A stretch of DNA of 64,000 nucleotides, taken from Alicyclobacillus herbarius DSM 13609. Its GTDB lineage: Bacteria > Bacillota > Bacilli > Alicyclobacillales > Alicyclobacillaceae. Of this stretch, positions 46,827-55,871 are shown in pieces. The stretch spans positions 1-64,000 of the forward strand of contig NZ_AUMH01000014.1 of assembly GCF_000430585.1 (NCBI RefSeq), given 5' to 3'. Both the position numbers and the translations under genes were made by a program. The notes beneath the pieces were generated by a model that saw nothing but the letters and a program-made list of their open reading frames with translations, was not told the origin of the DNA and searched no databases. Position 1 is the stretch's first letter. Each line of letters begins with the position of its first letter.

Positions 46827-46891
46827 GTTGCTGATGTCGCTGATGCATTATCCTAGGTGGTGGACATTCCAGTAGGAAGAAGGCACTTGGC

Positions 46892-47557
46892 ATGGACACC
46901 TATTTTACGGGGCACATCGGATTTTCGTTGACACCGGAGGCTCGCGCGGTGGCCAGCCGTCCAGAGACGGCAGCGGCGGAGTGGCTGGACATCTTTGAGT
47001 CCTTTGATGGACGAGTCACCCTGCGCGGCGTGTATTTGACACAAGGCTTTCGGGCGGATACGGACCTTTTCCTCTTCATGTACAGCCGGGACACCCGTAA
47101 CCTTCAGGAGTTGCAGCTTGCTCTGCGCAAGACCGCGCTTGGGCGGCAGATGCGTCAGCCTTGGGCGTTTATCGGCATCACCCTGGAGGCGGAGTTCAAC
47201 CGCTCACATATCCCCGCCTTTGTGCGTGGCTTACCGCCAAAGTCGTATCTGTGTTTCTATCCATATATTCGTACGCCGGAGTGGTACTTGCTCCCTGCGG
47301 ACGAGCGCCGGCGCATGTTGGCCGAACACGGTATGTTTGGACGAGAGTTTCCGGGCATTCAGACGAACAACGTATATAGTTTTGGGCTTGGGGATTACGA
47401 ATGGTTACTTTCGTTTGAGACCGATGACCTGGAGGCGCTCGTTCGTATGGTCCGCCGCCAGCGCGAGGCGCAGGCGCGCGCGTACACGAAGCATGAGTGG
47501 CCGTTTATTGTAGGCCGCAGGGTTGCCCTGGCCGAGGCCATGCAAAGCCTATTGTAG
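46892..47557 (+). CDS. chdC: Coproheme decarboxylase (HemQ/ChdC), actinobacterial-like
   Basis: This 221-residue chlorite dismutase-family protein converts coproheme III to heme b. Tyr 123 in CFYPYIRTPEWYLLP is the expected radical Tyr and His 146 in LAEHGMFGRE the heme ligand. His 106 (NRSHIPAF) sits where actinobacterial ChdC has its distal His, whereas Bacillota ChdC normally use Gln. The segments PADERRRMLAEHGMFGREFP and SFGLGDYEWLLSFE also resemble actinobacterial sequences. AGGAAGAAGG precedes the ATG. It lies just before narK and may supply heme for the NarI cytochrome b. A true chlorite dismutase is less likely. Confidence 0.82.
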   Translation: MDTYFTGHIGFSLTPEARAVASRPETAAAEWLDIFESFDGRVTLRGVYLTQGFRADTDLFLFMYSRDTRNLQELQLALRKTALGRQMRQPWAFIGITLEAEFNRSHIPAFVRGLPPKSYLCFYPYIRTPEWYLLPADERRRMLAEHGMFGREFPGIQTNNVYSFGLGDYEWLLSFETDDLEALVRMVRRQREAQARAYTKHEWPFIVGRRVALAEAMQSLL

Positions 47558-47662
47558 CTCTTTGTAGCTCTGGCTTGCGACGGGGCTTTGTATCAGGCTT
47601 TGAACCTAGCCGTGTCCCGCTTCAGAATCGGATCGAATAGTGTCCAGTCTTCTTAGGGTTTC

Positions 47663-47696
47663 CGGACTCTGCCTATTTTTCGGCAGGGTCCTTTTT
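47663..47696 (+). terminator. Rho-independent terminator after hemQ/chdC
   Basis: GGACTCTGCC, loop TATTTTTC, GGCAGGGTCC and TTTTT. It lies about 105 bases after the stop and separates the gene from narK. The rest of 47558-47872 holds no gene; GACATATTTGTC at about 47774 is a weak palindrome before narK. Confidence 0.85.
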
Positions 47697-47872
47697 CATA
47701 TTTCCATGCGGACTACAAGGGTGGACTAGTCCAAACGGGAACTGTGGCCACTTTGTGCTAGTCGCCAGCGCGGGACATATTTGTCAATTCGAAGCACCCG
47801 GAAATGGTTGCGTTGGGTCTCTTGCGCTGTGCCGTCAGTATCTATGCTGAAGCCAGGGAGGAGGCGGATTGA

Positions 47873-49105
47873 ATGCGTAAGACCGTGCTCGGAATTTCAA
47901 TGGTGTCGATGATTGTTTCCTTTGTCGTATGGTCGCTGATATCCCCCATTGCACCTGAGCTGACGCAGGTGTACCATTTGAACTCTTTTCAAAAAAGTGT
48001 GCTCGTGGCTACCCCGGTTCTCCTGGGTTCCGTATTACGAATCCCATTGGGAATGCTCACAGACCGGTTCGGAGGCCGTCGTACGTATTCGCTTTTGATG
48101 CTGTTTCTAGTCATCCCTCTGGTCGGCATAGCGCATGCCCATTCATTTGGTCTCATGATCTTCTGGGAAATTTGGCTGGGTGTGGCAGGTGCATCCTTTG
48201 CCGTTGCCGTTGCGTACGTGTCGAAATGGTATCCACCGGAACGTCAGGGTTTCATCTTAGGAATTACCGCCCTGGGCAACGCGGGCACGGCTGCGGCAGG
48301 ATTTCTGGTTCCGAGTCTTTACTTCCAACTAGGGTTTGCGGGAACTTCGTATCTATTGGTCGGCGCCGTTATTGTCATGGCCATGTTGCTTTGGTTTGTA
48401 ACCCGAGACGCTCAACCAGCCGCGAGTGGAGTGAGCAAAGGTGTGTCAACGGGCCAGCCGACTGCCCAGGTTGAAGTTCAAAACATGAATCGTCGGTTTT
48501 GGTCACACCCGGATTTGTGGTTGCTGTCTTTTTTCTACTTCATCACGTTTGGCGGTTTTGTGGCTTTTGGCAACTACCTGCCGACGTTGCTGCAGAGTGA
48601 ATTCTCACTGACACCCGTAGACGCGGGCATGCGTGCTGCTGGTTTCGTCATATTGGCCACCGCGGTACGACCAGTCGGGGGATGGTTGGCCGATTCCATT
48701 CGTCCGCAAACGCTTCTTCTGGTGACCTTTACGACTTTGCTGCTGGCGGCAGGCGTGTTGGCTTTCTCTCTCTCCAGCATGATAACGACCACCGTTGCAG
48801 CTCTTGTCATCGCGGTCATGCTCGGCCTCGGCAACGGTGCGGTATTCAAATTGGTCCCGCTCTACTTTACGGGTCAAGTCGGTAAAGCAACTGGGGTGAT
48901 TGGAGCGCTTGGCGGAATTGGCGGATTCTTCCCGCCACTCGTGCTGGGTGCCTTAAAACAAGCTACCGGCAGCTATACAAGCGGATTGCTACTCCTGGCC
49001 CTTGCCAGCCTCTTGGCCCTACTGCTGGTCGGCTTTTGCGGCCGTAAGCGTCCCCAGCAGCCTACCCATGATCTTCGGGGACGCCGTTTACGTGAAAGTG
49101 CTTAG
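47873..49105 (+). CDS. narK: Nitrate/nitrite transporter NarK (MFS)
   Basis: This 410-residue transporter has 12 predicted transmembrane helices. LRIPLGMLTDRFGGRRTY is the MFS motif A, and the nitrate signature GNAGTAAAGFLVP occurs near residue 140, with a second, weaker one at ALGGIGGFFPPLVLG. It should import nitrate or exchange it for nitrite. GGAGGCGG precedes the ATG. It is followed by the hemerythrin-like gene, an unknown gene and narGHJI, all in the same direction with short gaps, so one transcription unit is likely. Confidence 0.92.
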   Translation: MRKTVLGISMVSMIVSFVVWSLISPIAPELTQVYHLNSFQKSVLVATPVLLGSVLRIPLGMLTDRFGGRRTYSLLMLFLVIPLVGIAHAHSFGLMIFWEIWLGVAGASFAVAVAYVSKWYPPERQGFILGITALGNAGTAAAGFLVPSLYFQLGFAGTSYLLVGAVIVMAMLLWFVTRDAQPAASGVSKGVSTGQPTAQVEVQNMNRRFWSHPDLWLLSFFYFITFGGFVAFGNYLPTLLQSEFSLTPVDAGMRAAGFVILATAVRPVGGWLADSIRPQTLLLVTFTTLLLAAGVLAFSLSSMITTTVAALVIAVMLGLGNGAVFKLVPLYFTGQVGKATGVIGALGGIGGFFPPLVLGALKQATGSYTSGLLLLALASLLALLLVGFCGRKRPQQPTHDLRGRRLRESA

Positions 49106-49133
49106 TCAAGGCGCTTAGAAGGAGGGATGATTC

Positions 49134-49613
49134 ATGTCTGGTCCGGCTTTGAAACAAATGGACGCTCATCGAGCCATTCATGATGCCGCAGCGGAGGAAG
49201 CGGCTGAGCTGACAGAACTGTTGCGGCACCTGCTCCAGGCACAAGCGTGGGAAAAGGCAGAAGAGATGGCGTATATCCTCGTAGAACACTGGCAGACGCG
49301 CACGCTACGCCACGCTGGGGAAGAAGAAGCAGGGTTTTACTTGGAGGTCTGTCAGCATCACCCGGAGAAGGCGGGCGATATTGCCGCCCTCACGCGAGAC
49401 CACGACCTGATGCGGACGCTGGTGGCTGAGATTGAGGCCCGTTTGGCCGCCTGGAATGCGACTGAAAATCGGACCGTCTTGGACGATCCGGACACCTGGA
49501 GTGGCTTGCTCAGCCGTTTTGAGACGCTCAATTGGCTCGTCGTGATGCACAGCCGTGAAGAAGAGCGACGTTTACTAGAGACCCAGGTTTGTGAGGAGGT
49601 TTTACTGGTATGA
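49134..49613 (+). CDS. Hemerythrin-like (HHE) protein
   Basis: This is a 159-residue four-helix protein with His/Glu ligands spaced as in hemerythrin HHE domains: AHRAIHD (N-terminus), VEHWQTRTLRHAGEEEAGFY, LTRDHDLMRTLVAEIE and VMHSREEERRLL. It may bind a di-iron centre that senses or scavenges oxygen or nitric oxide; this is inference from the fold. AAGGAGGG precedes the ATG. Placed between narK and narG, it probably protects or tunes nitrate respiration. It overlaps the next gene by 4 bases, implying coupled translation. Confidence 0.78.
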   Translation: MSGPALKQMDAHRAIHDAAAEEAAELTELLRHLLQAQAWEKAEEMAYILVEHWQTRTLRHAGEEEAGFYLEVCQHHPEKAGDIAALTRDHDLMRTLVAEIEARLAAWNATENRTVLDDPDTWSGLLSRFETLNWLVVMHSREEERRLLETQVCEEVLLV

Positions 49614-49960
49614 AGAAGTCCAATGCGACGGTGGTGCACGCAACGCGACAGACGGTGGACACCCGTGCGGATAAAAACTTTCTAGAGGCGTTTGCCCGAA
49701 TCCAGCGTGAGCAGGAGGAGCGCCGGAGAGAGGAGGCCCTCAGGACCGATAAGGCGGACTTACTGGCGTTGTTAGCGCTGCGCTTTGGCCTCGTGCCGCG
49801 CGAGGTGAGTGAGTTTATTCTCAACATCGAAGATACCAGCCAACTGGAGCGGCTCATTTTAATCGCCGCCAATGTGCCCACCTGGACGGCATTCGTGAAG
49901 GAATTGAAAGCCCCGAAACAAAGCTTTCGGATTGTTGGGGAGCAGTACCGTCCGTTCTAG
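49610..49960 (+). CDS. Small protein with DUF4351-like C-terminus
   Basis: The 116-residue product has a charged helical N-terminal half (FARIQREQEERRREEA). The C-terminal segment LLALLALRFGLVPREVSEFI and QLERLILIAANVPTWTAF resembles the DUF4351 tail found on Rpn-type nucleases, but no nuclease domain is present. The function is unknown. It is translationally coupled to the hemerythrin-like gene and precedes narG, so a chaperone or regulatory role in the nitrate reductase operon is possible. Confidence 0.55.
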   Translation: MKKSNATVVHATRQTVDTRADKNFLEAFARIQREQEERRREEALRTDKADLLALLALRFGLVPREVSEFILNIEDTSQLERLILIAANVPTWTAFVKELKAPKQSFRIVGEQYRPF

Positions 49961-50016
49961 GAAACTGCGCGGATACGGCGGTGGTCGGTTCGGGATCATG
50001 GAAGGGGAGAGTGTTT

Positions 50017-53000
50017 GTGGCAAAGACGAAAAAATCTCGCATACCAAGGTTGCATCACCTACGCCGCGGGGAACGGATCAACCAGGGGTGGACGGAACAG
50101 AGCCCGCGTCCGCGCGACTGGGAAGACCTGTACCGCAACCGCTGGCGCTACGACAAGGTGGTGCGTACCACGCATGGCGTCAACTGTACAGGATCGTGCA
50201 GTTGGAAGGTTCACGTGAAGGACGGCATCATCACGTTTGAAACCCAACAGACCGACTATCCTTCCTTGGGGTCCGACGTGCCGGAGTACGAGCCCCGCGG
50301 GTGTCCGCGTGGGGCCAGCTTCTCCTGGTATGAGTACAGCCCCTTGCGTGTTCGCTATCCCTACGTACGGGGGGAACTCCTGGAGCTTTGGCGGCGCGAG
50401 CGGCAGGCCGGAAAAAAGCCGGTGGATGCTTGGCGCGCGATTCAAAGCGACCCGGAAAAACGCTTGATGTATCAGCGGGTGCGCGGTAAAGGCGGGTTTG
50501 TCCGGGCCACGTGGGACGAAGTGACGGAAATCATCGCCGCTGCGTCCATTGATACCATCCGCGAGTATGGTCCCGACCGGGTGGTTGGCTTTAGCCCCAT
50601 TCCGGCGATGTCTCAAGTCAGCTACGCGGGCGGATCGCGCTTTTTATCCCTCATTGGCGGGACTATCCTCAGCTTTTACGACTGGTACGCTGACCTCCCG
50701 CCGGCTTCTCCGCAGATTTGGGGCGACCAGACGGATGTCCCGGAAAGCGCGGACTGGTATAACGCGACGTACTTCATCATCTGGGGTACCAACTTGCCGA
50801 TGACGCGCACCCCGGATGCCCACTTCATGGTCGAGGCGCGCTACAACGGAACAAAGGTGGTTGGGGTCAGCCCAGACTATGCGGAATACGTCAAGTTTGC
50901 AGACCTTTGGCTGCCAGCCAAAGCGGGAACAGATGCCGCCTTGGCGATGGCGATGACGCATGTGATTCTCAACGAGTTTTATGTTCAGCGGCGCACACCG
51001 TACTTTGAAGATTACGTTACGCAGTACACCGACATGCCGTTTTTAGTGACCTTGGAGCGTAAAGGCGATGCGTATGTGTCGGGTCACTTTCTGCGTGCCA
51101 GCGAAGTGGAGACTGGGGTATCGCTCGGCGAGTGGAAAACGGTGGTTTGGGACCAGGTGACAGACGCCCCCACGGTGGTCAAGGGCAGTCTCGGGTTTCG
51201 TCACGACGGCTCCGGACAGTGGAACCTATCCCTAGAGACTGCGGACGGGCGCCGCGTCAAGCCGCGCCTTAGTCTACTTGATACGGAGCATGTGGTGCAG
51301 CAGGTGCAGTTTCCGCACTTTACGGAAGGCGGGTCACAGGTGCTCACGCGGGGAGTCCCCGCGCGTGCGATTCGTACGGTGGATGGAAATGAGGTCTGGG
51401 TGACCACCGTATTTGACTTGTTTACGGCACATGCGGGGGTGGCGCGGGGACTGCCTGGGGATTACCCCAGCTCGTACGATGACGCGTCCGTCCCGTACAC
51501 CCCGGCATGGCAGGAGGGCATCACCGGGGTCAAGCGCCAGCTGGCGGTTCAGGTGGCGCGAGAGTTTGCCGAAAACGCGGAGCAGACCCACGGTCGTTCC
51601 ATGATTGCCCTTGGGGCGGGAACCAACCATTGGTATCACAGTGACATGATTTACCGCGCCATCATCAATCTGGTTCTGCTGTGTGGCTGTCAGGGCGTCA
51701 ACGGTGGCGGTTGGGCGCATTACGTCGGACAGGAAAAGGTTCGGCCTTTAGAAGGATGGTCCACGGTAGCCTTTGCCACCGACTGGGTCCGGCCGCCGCG
51801 CCAGCAGAACGGGACGTCGTTCTTTTACTTTGCGACCGACCAGTTTCGTTACGAAGAGTTGGACACAAAGACGCTGGGATCTCCCCTGGGAGGTCGGTTT
51901 CACGACTTGCACCCGGCCGATATGAACGCCTTAGCCGTGCGCTTGGGATGGCTGCCTTCCTTCCCGCAATGGACCGAAAACTCGTTGGATGTGGTGCGGC
52001 GCGCGCGGCAGGCCGGAGCCCAAACAGAGGACGAGATTAAGCAGCTTGCCGCCAAGTGGTTAAGTGAAGGGGAACTCCACTTCGCGATGGAAGACCCGGA
52101 TAACCCGCGCAACTTTCCCCGCGTGTTCTTTGTCTGGCGGTCCAATCTGCTCGGTTCCAGTTCCAAGGGTCACGAGTATTTCCTCAAACACCTGCTGGGG
52201 GCCGACGGCCATGTGTTGGCCGCGGAATCGCCCTGGCAGCCACAGGACATTCAGCGGCGAGGCGAAACCCCGCGCGGCAAGGTCGACCTGTTGGTCGATA
52301 TCGACTTTCGCATGACCGGCACCGGACTCTACTCGGACATCGTGCTGCCGGCGGCAACTTGGTATGAGAAACACGATTTGAGCAGCACGGACATGCACCC
52401 GTTCATTCATCCGTTCAACCCGGCGATTTCGCCGCCTTGGGAGGCACGGACCGACTGGGCTATCTTCCGGAGTATCGCGAAAGTGTTCTCCGACTTAGCG
52501 ACGAGCGACTTGCCCGCCCAGGACGATCTCGTCATGGCGCCGCTTGGGCACGATTCCCCGGACGAGTTGGCGCAGGCCTATGGCCGCGTGCGGGATTGGC
52601 GGCGGGGGGAGTGCGAGGCTGTGCCGGGACGGACGATGCCGAAGCTGATGGTTGTCCGGCGCGACTATCCACGCGTCTACGAACAGATGGTTTCCATGGG
52701 ACCTCTGGCAGAACACGAGTATGGTGCCAAAGGCATCACGATTCCTGGGCAGGCGGCCTACCAAGAGCTGCGTCGGAGAGTAGGTGTAGCCCCTGGCGAG
52801 GATAAGCGGACGGGACGCCCGTCCATCTACGATGAACGTCAGGTGGCGGAGGCGATTCTGACCCTTTCTGGAGCGACCAACGGCCGGCGCGCGGTTGAGG
52901 AATGGGAGGCGCTTTCCAAGCAGACGGGACTGAACCTCAGCGATGTGGCCAAGGGTCGGGAAGACGAGGCGTACACCTTTGACGACCTGACGGTGCAGCC

Positions 53001-53703
53001 GCGTCTGTCGTTGGCCACGCCGGTGTGGAGCGGGTTAGAGGGCGAAGGCCGGCGCTATTCCCCGTTTACGTCCAACGTCGAGTTTCGCATCCCCTGGCAC
53101 ACCCTGACGGGTCGCCAACACTTTTACGTCGATCACGAAGTGATGCTCGATTTTGGCGAGGGGCTGCCTTTGTATCGACCGCCGCTCGGGATTACACCGT
53201 TTGCTGCTGAGGATAGGGATGTGGCCGATGGCACAAGGCGCACCGTGATGATTCGCTACCTGACGCCGCACCAGAAGTGGGGGATTCACTCCACGTACAC
53301 CGATAATCACCGCATGTTGACCCTGTTTCGCGGCGGCCAGACCATCTGGATGAGTGAAGAGGACGCGAAACAACTCAACATCCAGGATAACGATTGGGTC
53401 GAGGTGTACAACCGCAACGGCGTGGTGGTGGCGCGGGCCGTCTTGACCTACCGGCTGCCGCCCGGCGTGGCGATGATGTACCACGCCCAGGACCGGACCA
53501 TCGGCGTACCGGGCAGCGCCATCACAGGGGACCGGGGCGGCACCCATAACAGCGTCACGCGCATCATCCCAAAACCCACGCATATGATTGGCGGTTACGC
53601 ACAACTGTCGTACGGGTTTAACTACTACGGACCGACCGGGCATCAGCGGGACGTCCTGGCCGTCATTCGGCCCTTGAAAGAGGTGAACTGGCTTGAGGAT
53701 TAA
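50017..53703 (+). CDS. narG: Respiratory nitrate reductase alpha subunit NarG
   Basis: This 1228-residue Mo-bisMGD enzyme reduces nitrate to nitrite on the cytoplasmic face of the membrane. Near residue 55 HGVNCTGSCSWKVHV with a later RGCPRGASF provides the His and Cys ligands of the FS0 cluster. Further motifs include SYAGGSRFLSLIGG, DWYADLPPASPQ with a conserved Asp region as Mo ligand, and the C-terminal molybdopterin-binding part near YHAQDRTIGVPGS. GTG 50017 has GGGGAG about 7 bases upstream; an earlier GTG at 49981 lacks one. No Tat signal is expected for the cytoplasmic type. narH overlaps its end by 11 bases. Confidence 0.96.
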   Translation: MAKTKKSRIPRLHHLRRGERINQGWTEQSPRPRDWEDLYRNRWRYDKVVRTTHGVNCTGSCSWKVHVKDGIITFETQQTDYPSLGSDVPEYEPRGCPRGASFSWYEYSPLRVRYPYVRGELLELWRRERQAGKKPVDAWRAIQSDPEKRLMYQRVRGKGGFVRATWDEVTEIIAAASIDTIREYGPDRVVGFSPIPAMSQVSYAGGSRFLSLIGGTILSFYDWYADLPPASPQIWGDQTDVPESADWYNATYFIIWGTNLPMTRTPDAHFMVEARYNGTKVVGVSPDYAEYVKFADLWLPAKAGTDAALAMAMTHVILNEFYVQRRTPYFEDYVTQYTDMPFLVTLERKGDAYVSGHFLRASEVETGVSLGEWKTVVWDQVTDAPTVVKGSLGFRHDGSGQWNLSLETADGRRVKPRLSLLDTEHVVQQVQFPHFTEGGSQVLTRGVPARAIRTVDGNEVWVTTVFDLFTAHAGVARGLPGDYPSSYDDASVPYTPAWQEGITGVKRQLAVQVAREFAENAEQTHGRSMIALGAGTNHWYHSDMIYRAIINLVLLCGCQGVNGGGWAHYVGQEKVRPLEGWSTVAFATDWVRPPRQQNGTSFFYFATDQFRYEELDTKTLGSPLGGRFHDLHPADMNALAVRLGWLPSFPQWTENSLDVVRRARQAGAQTEDEIKQLAAKWLSEGELHFAMEDPDNPRNFPRVFFVWRSNLLGSSSKGHEYFLKHLLGADGHVLAAESPWQPQDIQRRGETPRGKVDLLVDIDFRMTGTGLYSDIVLPAATWYEKHDLSSTDMHPFIHPFNPAISPPWEARTDWAIFRSIAKVFSDLATSDLPAQDDLVMAPLGHDSPDELAQAYGRVRDWRRGECEAVPGRTMPKLMVVRRDYPRVYEQMVSMGPLAEHEYGAKGITIPGQAAYQELRRRVGVAPGEDKRTGRPSIYDERQVAEAILTLSGATNGRRAVEEWEALSKQTGLNLSDVAKGREDEAYTFDDLTVQPRLSLATPVWSGLEGEGRRYSPFTSNVEFRIPWHTLTGRQHFYVDHEVMLDFGEGLPLYRPPLGITPFAAEDRDVADGTRRTVMIRYLTPHQKWGIHSTYTDNHRMLTLFRGGQTIWMSEEDAKQLNIQDNDWVEVYNRNGVVVARAVLTYRLPPGVAMMYHAQDRTIGVPGSAITGDRGGTHNSVTRIIPKPTHMIGGYAQLSYGFNYYGPTGHQRDVLAVIRPLKEVNWLED

Positions 53704-55177
53704 AGCTCAGGTCGCAATGGTGATGAATCTGGACAAGTGTATTGGCTGCCACACGTGCAGCGTGACGTGCAAGAATACCTGGACTAATCGCCCGGGTATG
53801 GAGTACGCCTGGTTTAACAATGTCGAGACTCGCCCAGGGCCGGGCTATCCCCGGCGGTGGGAGGACCAAGAACGATTTCGTGGCGGCTGGGTGGTCCAAA
53901 ACGGCCACCTGCGGTTGCGCGCTGGCGGGGCCATCCAGAAGTTGGCCAACATCTTTCACAATCCGGACCTGCCGACGATTGACGATTACTACGAACCGTG
54001 GACGTACGACTACGAAAACCTCATCCAAAGCCCGCGGCGAAAACACCAGCCCACCGCCAGGCCACACTCCCTGCTGACCGGCGAGGCCATGGACAATCCC
54101 ACGTGGGGACCCAACTGGGATGATGATTTGGCGGGCGGATCAACCATCGCCCCGACCGATCCAAACCTGCGCGAGTTGGAAGAACATGTGGCTTTCACGT
54201 ACGAACAGACGTTTATGATGTACCTCCCGCGCATTTGTGAGCACTGTCTGAATCCAGCTTGCGTCGCCGCCTGTCCATCGGGAGCGATTTACAAGCGGGA
54301 CGAAGACGGCATTGTCCTGGTGGATCAAGAAGCCTGCCGTGGCTGGCGATTTTGTGTCAGTGCGTGTCCATATAAGAAGGTCTACTTCAACTGGAACACC
54401 CATAAGGCGGAAAAGTGCCACTTCTGTTACCCGCGCATCGAAGTCGGGCTGCCCACCGTCTGTTCGGAGACGTGCGTTGGGCGCATCCGCTACCTGGGCG
54501 TCGTCTTCTATGACGCCGACAAAGTGCGGGCCGCCGCCTCCGTGCCAGATGAAAAGGATGTCTATCCAGCACAGCTGGATGTCTTCCTGAATCCGCACGA
54601 TCCGGACGTGATTGCGGCGGCCCGTGCCGCGGGCATCAATGACGCATGGATTGACGCCGCACAGCGTTCACCCGTGTACAAGATGGCGGTGGAGTGGAAG
54701 GTTGCCTTACCGCTACATCCGGAGTATCGGACGTTGCCGATGGTCTGGTACGTGCCACCGCTGAGTCCGTTAGTCCACCACCTGGACAACGAAGACGAGA
54801 TGGATATGGACGGTTATCTCACCGTCGTGGATGAGATGCGGATTCCGGTAGCGTATTTGGCGAGCATTTTGGCGGCTGGCGACACCTCGGTGGTTCGCCG
54901 CGCCCTGGTCCGTCTGGCTGCCATGCGCGCCTTCATGCGCGGCCGGAACCTCGGGCAGGCGGCCGACAGCCGGTTGCTGGCCGAGGCCGGTCTGCCGGCG
55001 GAAGACTTGGTGGCCATGGTGCGCATGTTTGGTGTGGCGAAGTACGACGAACGGTTTGTCATTCCCACGGGGCAGCGAGAGATGGAAACAGACCTCTCCT
55101 ATGCCCAAGGCGCCTGCAGCCTCGAGGGGATTGCCCCACCAGAAGGCCTGCCGGCGCTGACCCACAGACGAGGATAG
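53693..55177 (+). CDS. narH: Respiratory nitrate reductase beta subunit NarH
   Basis: This 494-residue iron-sulfur subunit passes electrons from NarI to NarG. All four cluster motifs are visible: CIGCHTCSVTCKN, CEHCLNPACVAACPSGA, CRGWRFCVSACPY (Trp in place of Cys, the 3Fe-4S type) and CHFCYPRIEVGLPTVCSETC. The start is TTG, overlapping narG, with AGAGGTG upstream; family alignment supports it because MRIKAQVAMVMNLDKC is the normal N-terminus. The last 100 residues are helical, as usual. Confidence 0.96.
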   Translation: MRIKAQVAMVMNLDKCIGCHTCSVTCKNTWTNRPGMEYAWFNNVETRPGPGYPRRWEDQERFRGGWVVQNGHLRLRAGGAIQKLANIFHNPDLPTIDDYYEPWTYDYENLIQSPRRKHQPTARPHSLLTGEAMDNPTWGPNWDDDLAGGSTIAPTDPNLRELEEHVAFTYEQTFMMYLPRICEHCLNPACVAACPSGAIYKRDEDGIVLVDQEACRGWRFCVSACPYKKVYFNWNTHKAEKCHFCYPRIEVGLPTVCSETCVGRIRYLGVVFYDADKVRAAASVPDEKDVYPAQLDVFLNPHDPDVIAAARAAGINDAWIDAAQRSPVYKMAVEWKVALPLHPEYRTLPMVWYVPPLSPLVHHLDNEDEMDMDGYLTVVDEMRIPVAYLASILAAGDTSVVRRALVRLAAMRAFMRGRNLGQAADSRLLAEAGLPAEDLVAMVRMFGVAKYDERFVIPTGQREMETDLSYAQGACSLEGIAPPEGLPALTHRRG

Positions 55178-55187
55178 GGGGATATAC

Positions 55188-55823
55188 ATGCTCTCCAGAG
55201 AGGAAACGTGGCGGCTGGTATCCTTCCTTCTGACGTATCCAGAGGAAGGCTGCCGGAGGGTGCTGCAGGAACTGCAGACTTGGGTTGCTGACGCCGAGGA
55301 CGCGATGGCTCTACAGGCTCTCAAATCTCTCTTGGCCGCTGACCCGGACACCCTGGTTCGTGTATATGTGGAGACATTCGACTTCTCCACGAAGACAACG
55401 CTGTACCTGACGTATCACGAGTTTGGTGACGATCGCGCCCGTGGCAACGCCCTGTTGGCCCTGCATCAGCAGTTGCGAAGCGCCGGGCTAGAACCGGTCG
55501 CCAACGAACTGCCGGACTTCCTGCCGCTGTTGTTCGAATTCCTCGCAGAATGGCCGCCCCTCACGGAGACGGACTTGCCGGGGCGGATGTCCGCCGCCAT
55601 TGAACACATCTTGGCGACACTGTCTAAGGAGCATCTGTATCGTCCAGCCTTCGAATTGGCCAGGCGGTATCTGCCCGATCCAGTGGTGATGCCCCGGCCG
55701 CTTTCCCCGCGCGAGGCACTGCGGCAACGCATCCGTTCTGGGAGCGGGTCCGCGGGTGGCGCTGGTGCCGTCGGGACAGGCGTGGAGGACGCGCCGATGC
55801 CCTATCCCATCTTCTATGATTGA
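55188..55823 (+). CDS. narJ: Nitrate reductase assembly chaperone NarJ
   Basis: This 211-residue TorD-family helical protein has WRLVSFLLTYPEEGCRRVL near the start, VETFDFSTKTTLYLTYHEFG and NELPDFLPLLFEFLAEWP, the typical NarJ core. It binds apo-NarG until cofactor insertion and membrane attachment. The C-terminal 30 residues are Gly/Ser-rich and probably disordered. It lies 10 bases after narH and 48 bases before narI. Confidence 0.93.
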   Translation: MLSREETWRLVSFLLTYPEEGCRRVLQELQTWVADAEDAMALQALKSLLAADPDTLVRVYVETFDFSTKTTLYLTYHEFGDDRARGNALLALHQQLRSAGLEPVANELPDFLPLLFEFLAEWPPLTETDLPGRMSAAIEHILATLSKEHLYRPAFELARRYLPDPVVMPRPLSPREALRQRIRSGSGSAGGAGAVGTGVEDAPMPYPIFYD

Positions 55824-55871
55824 CGTACAGGCTGCCGCTTGTGGTGGTGAATGCGGCCAGGAGGGGTTTGT

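Noticed and set aside
47760-47790. GACATATTTGTC before narK as an Fnr site
   Set aside because: Symmetric but with the wrong half-site order for TGTGA-N6-TCACA.
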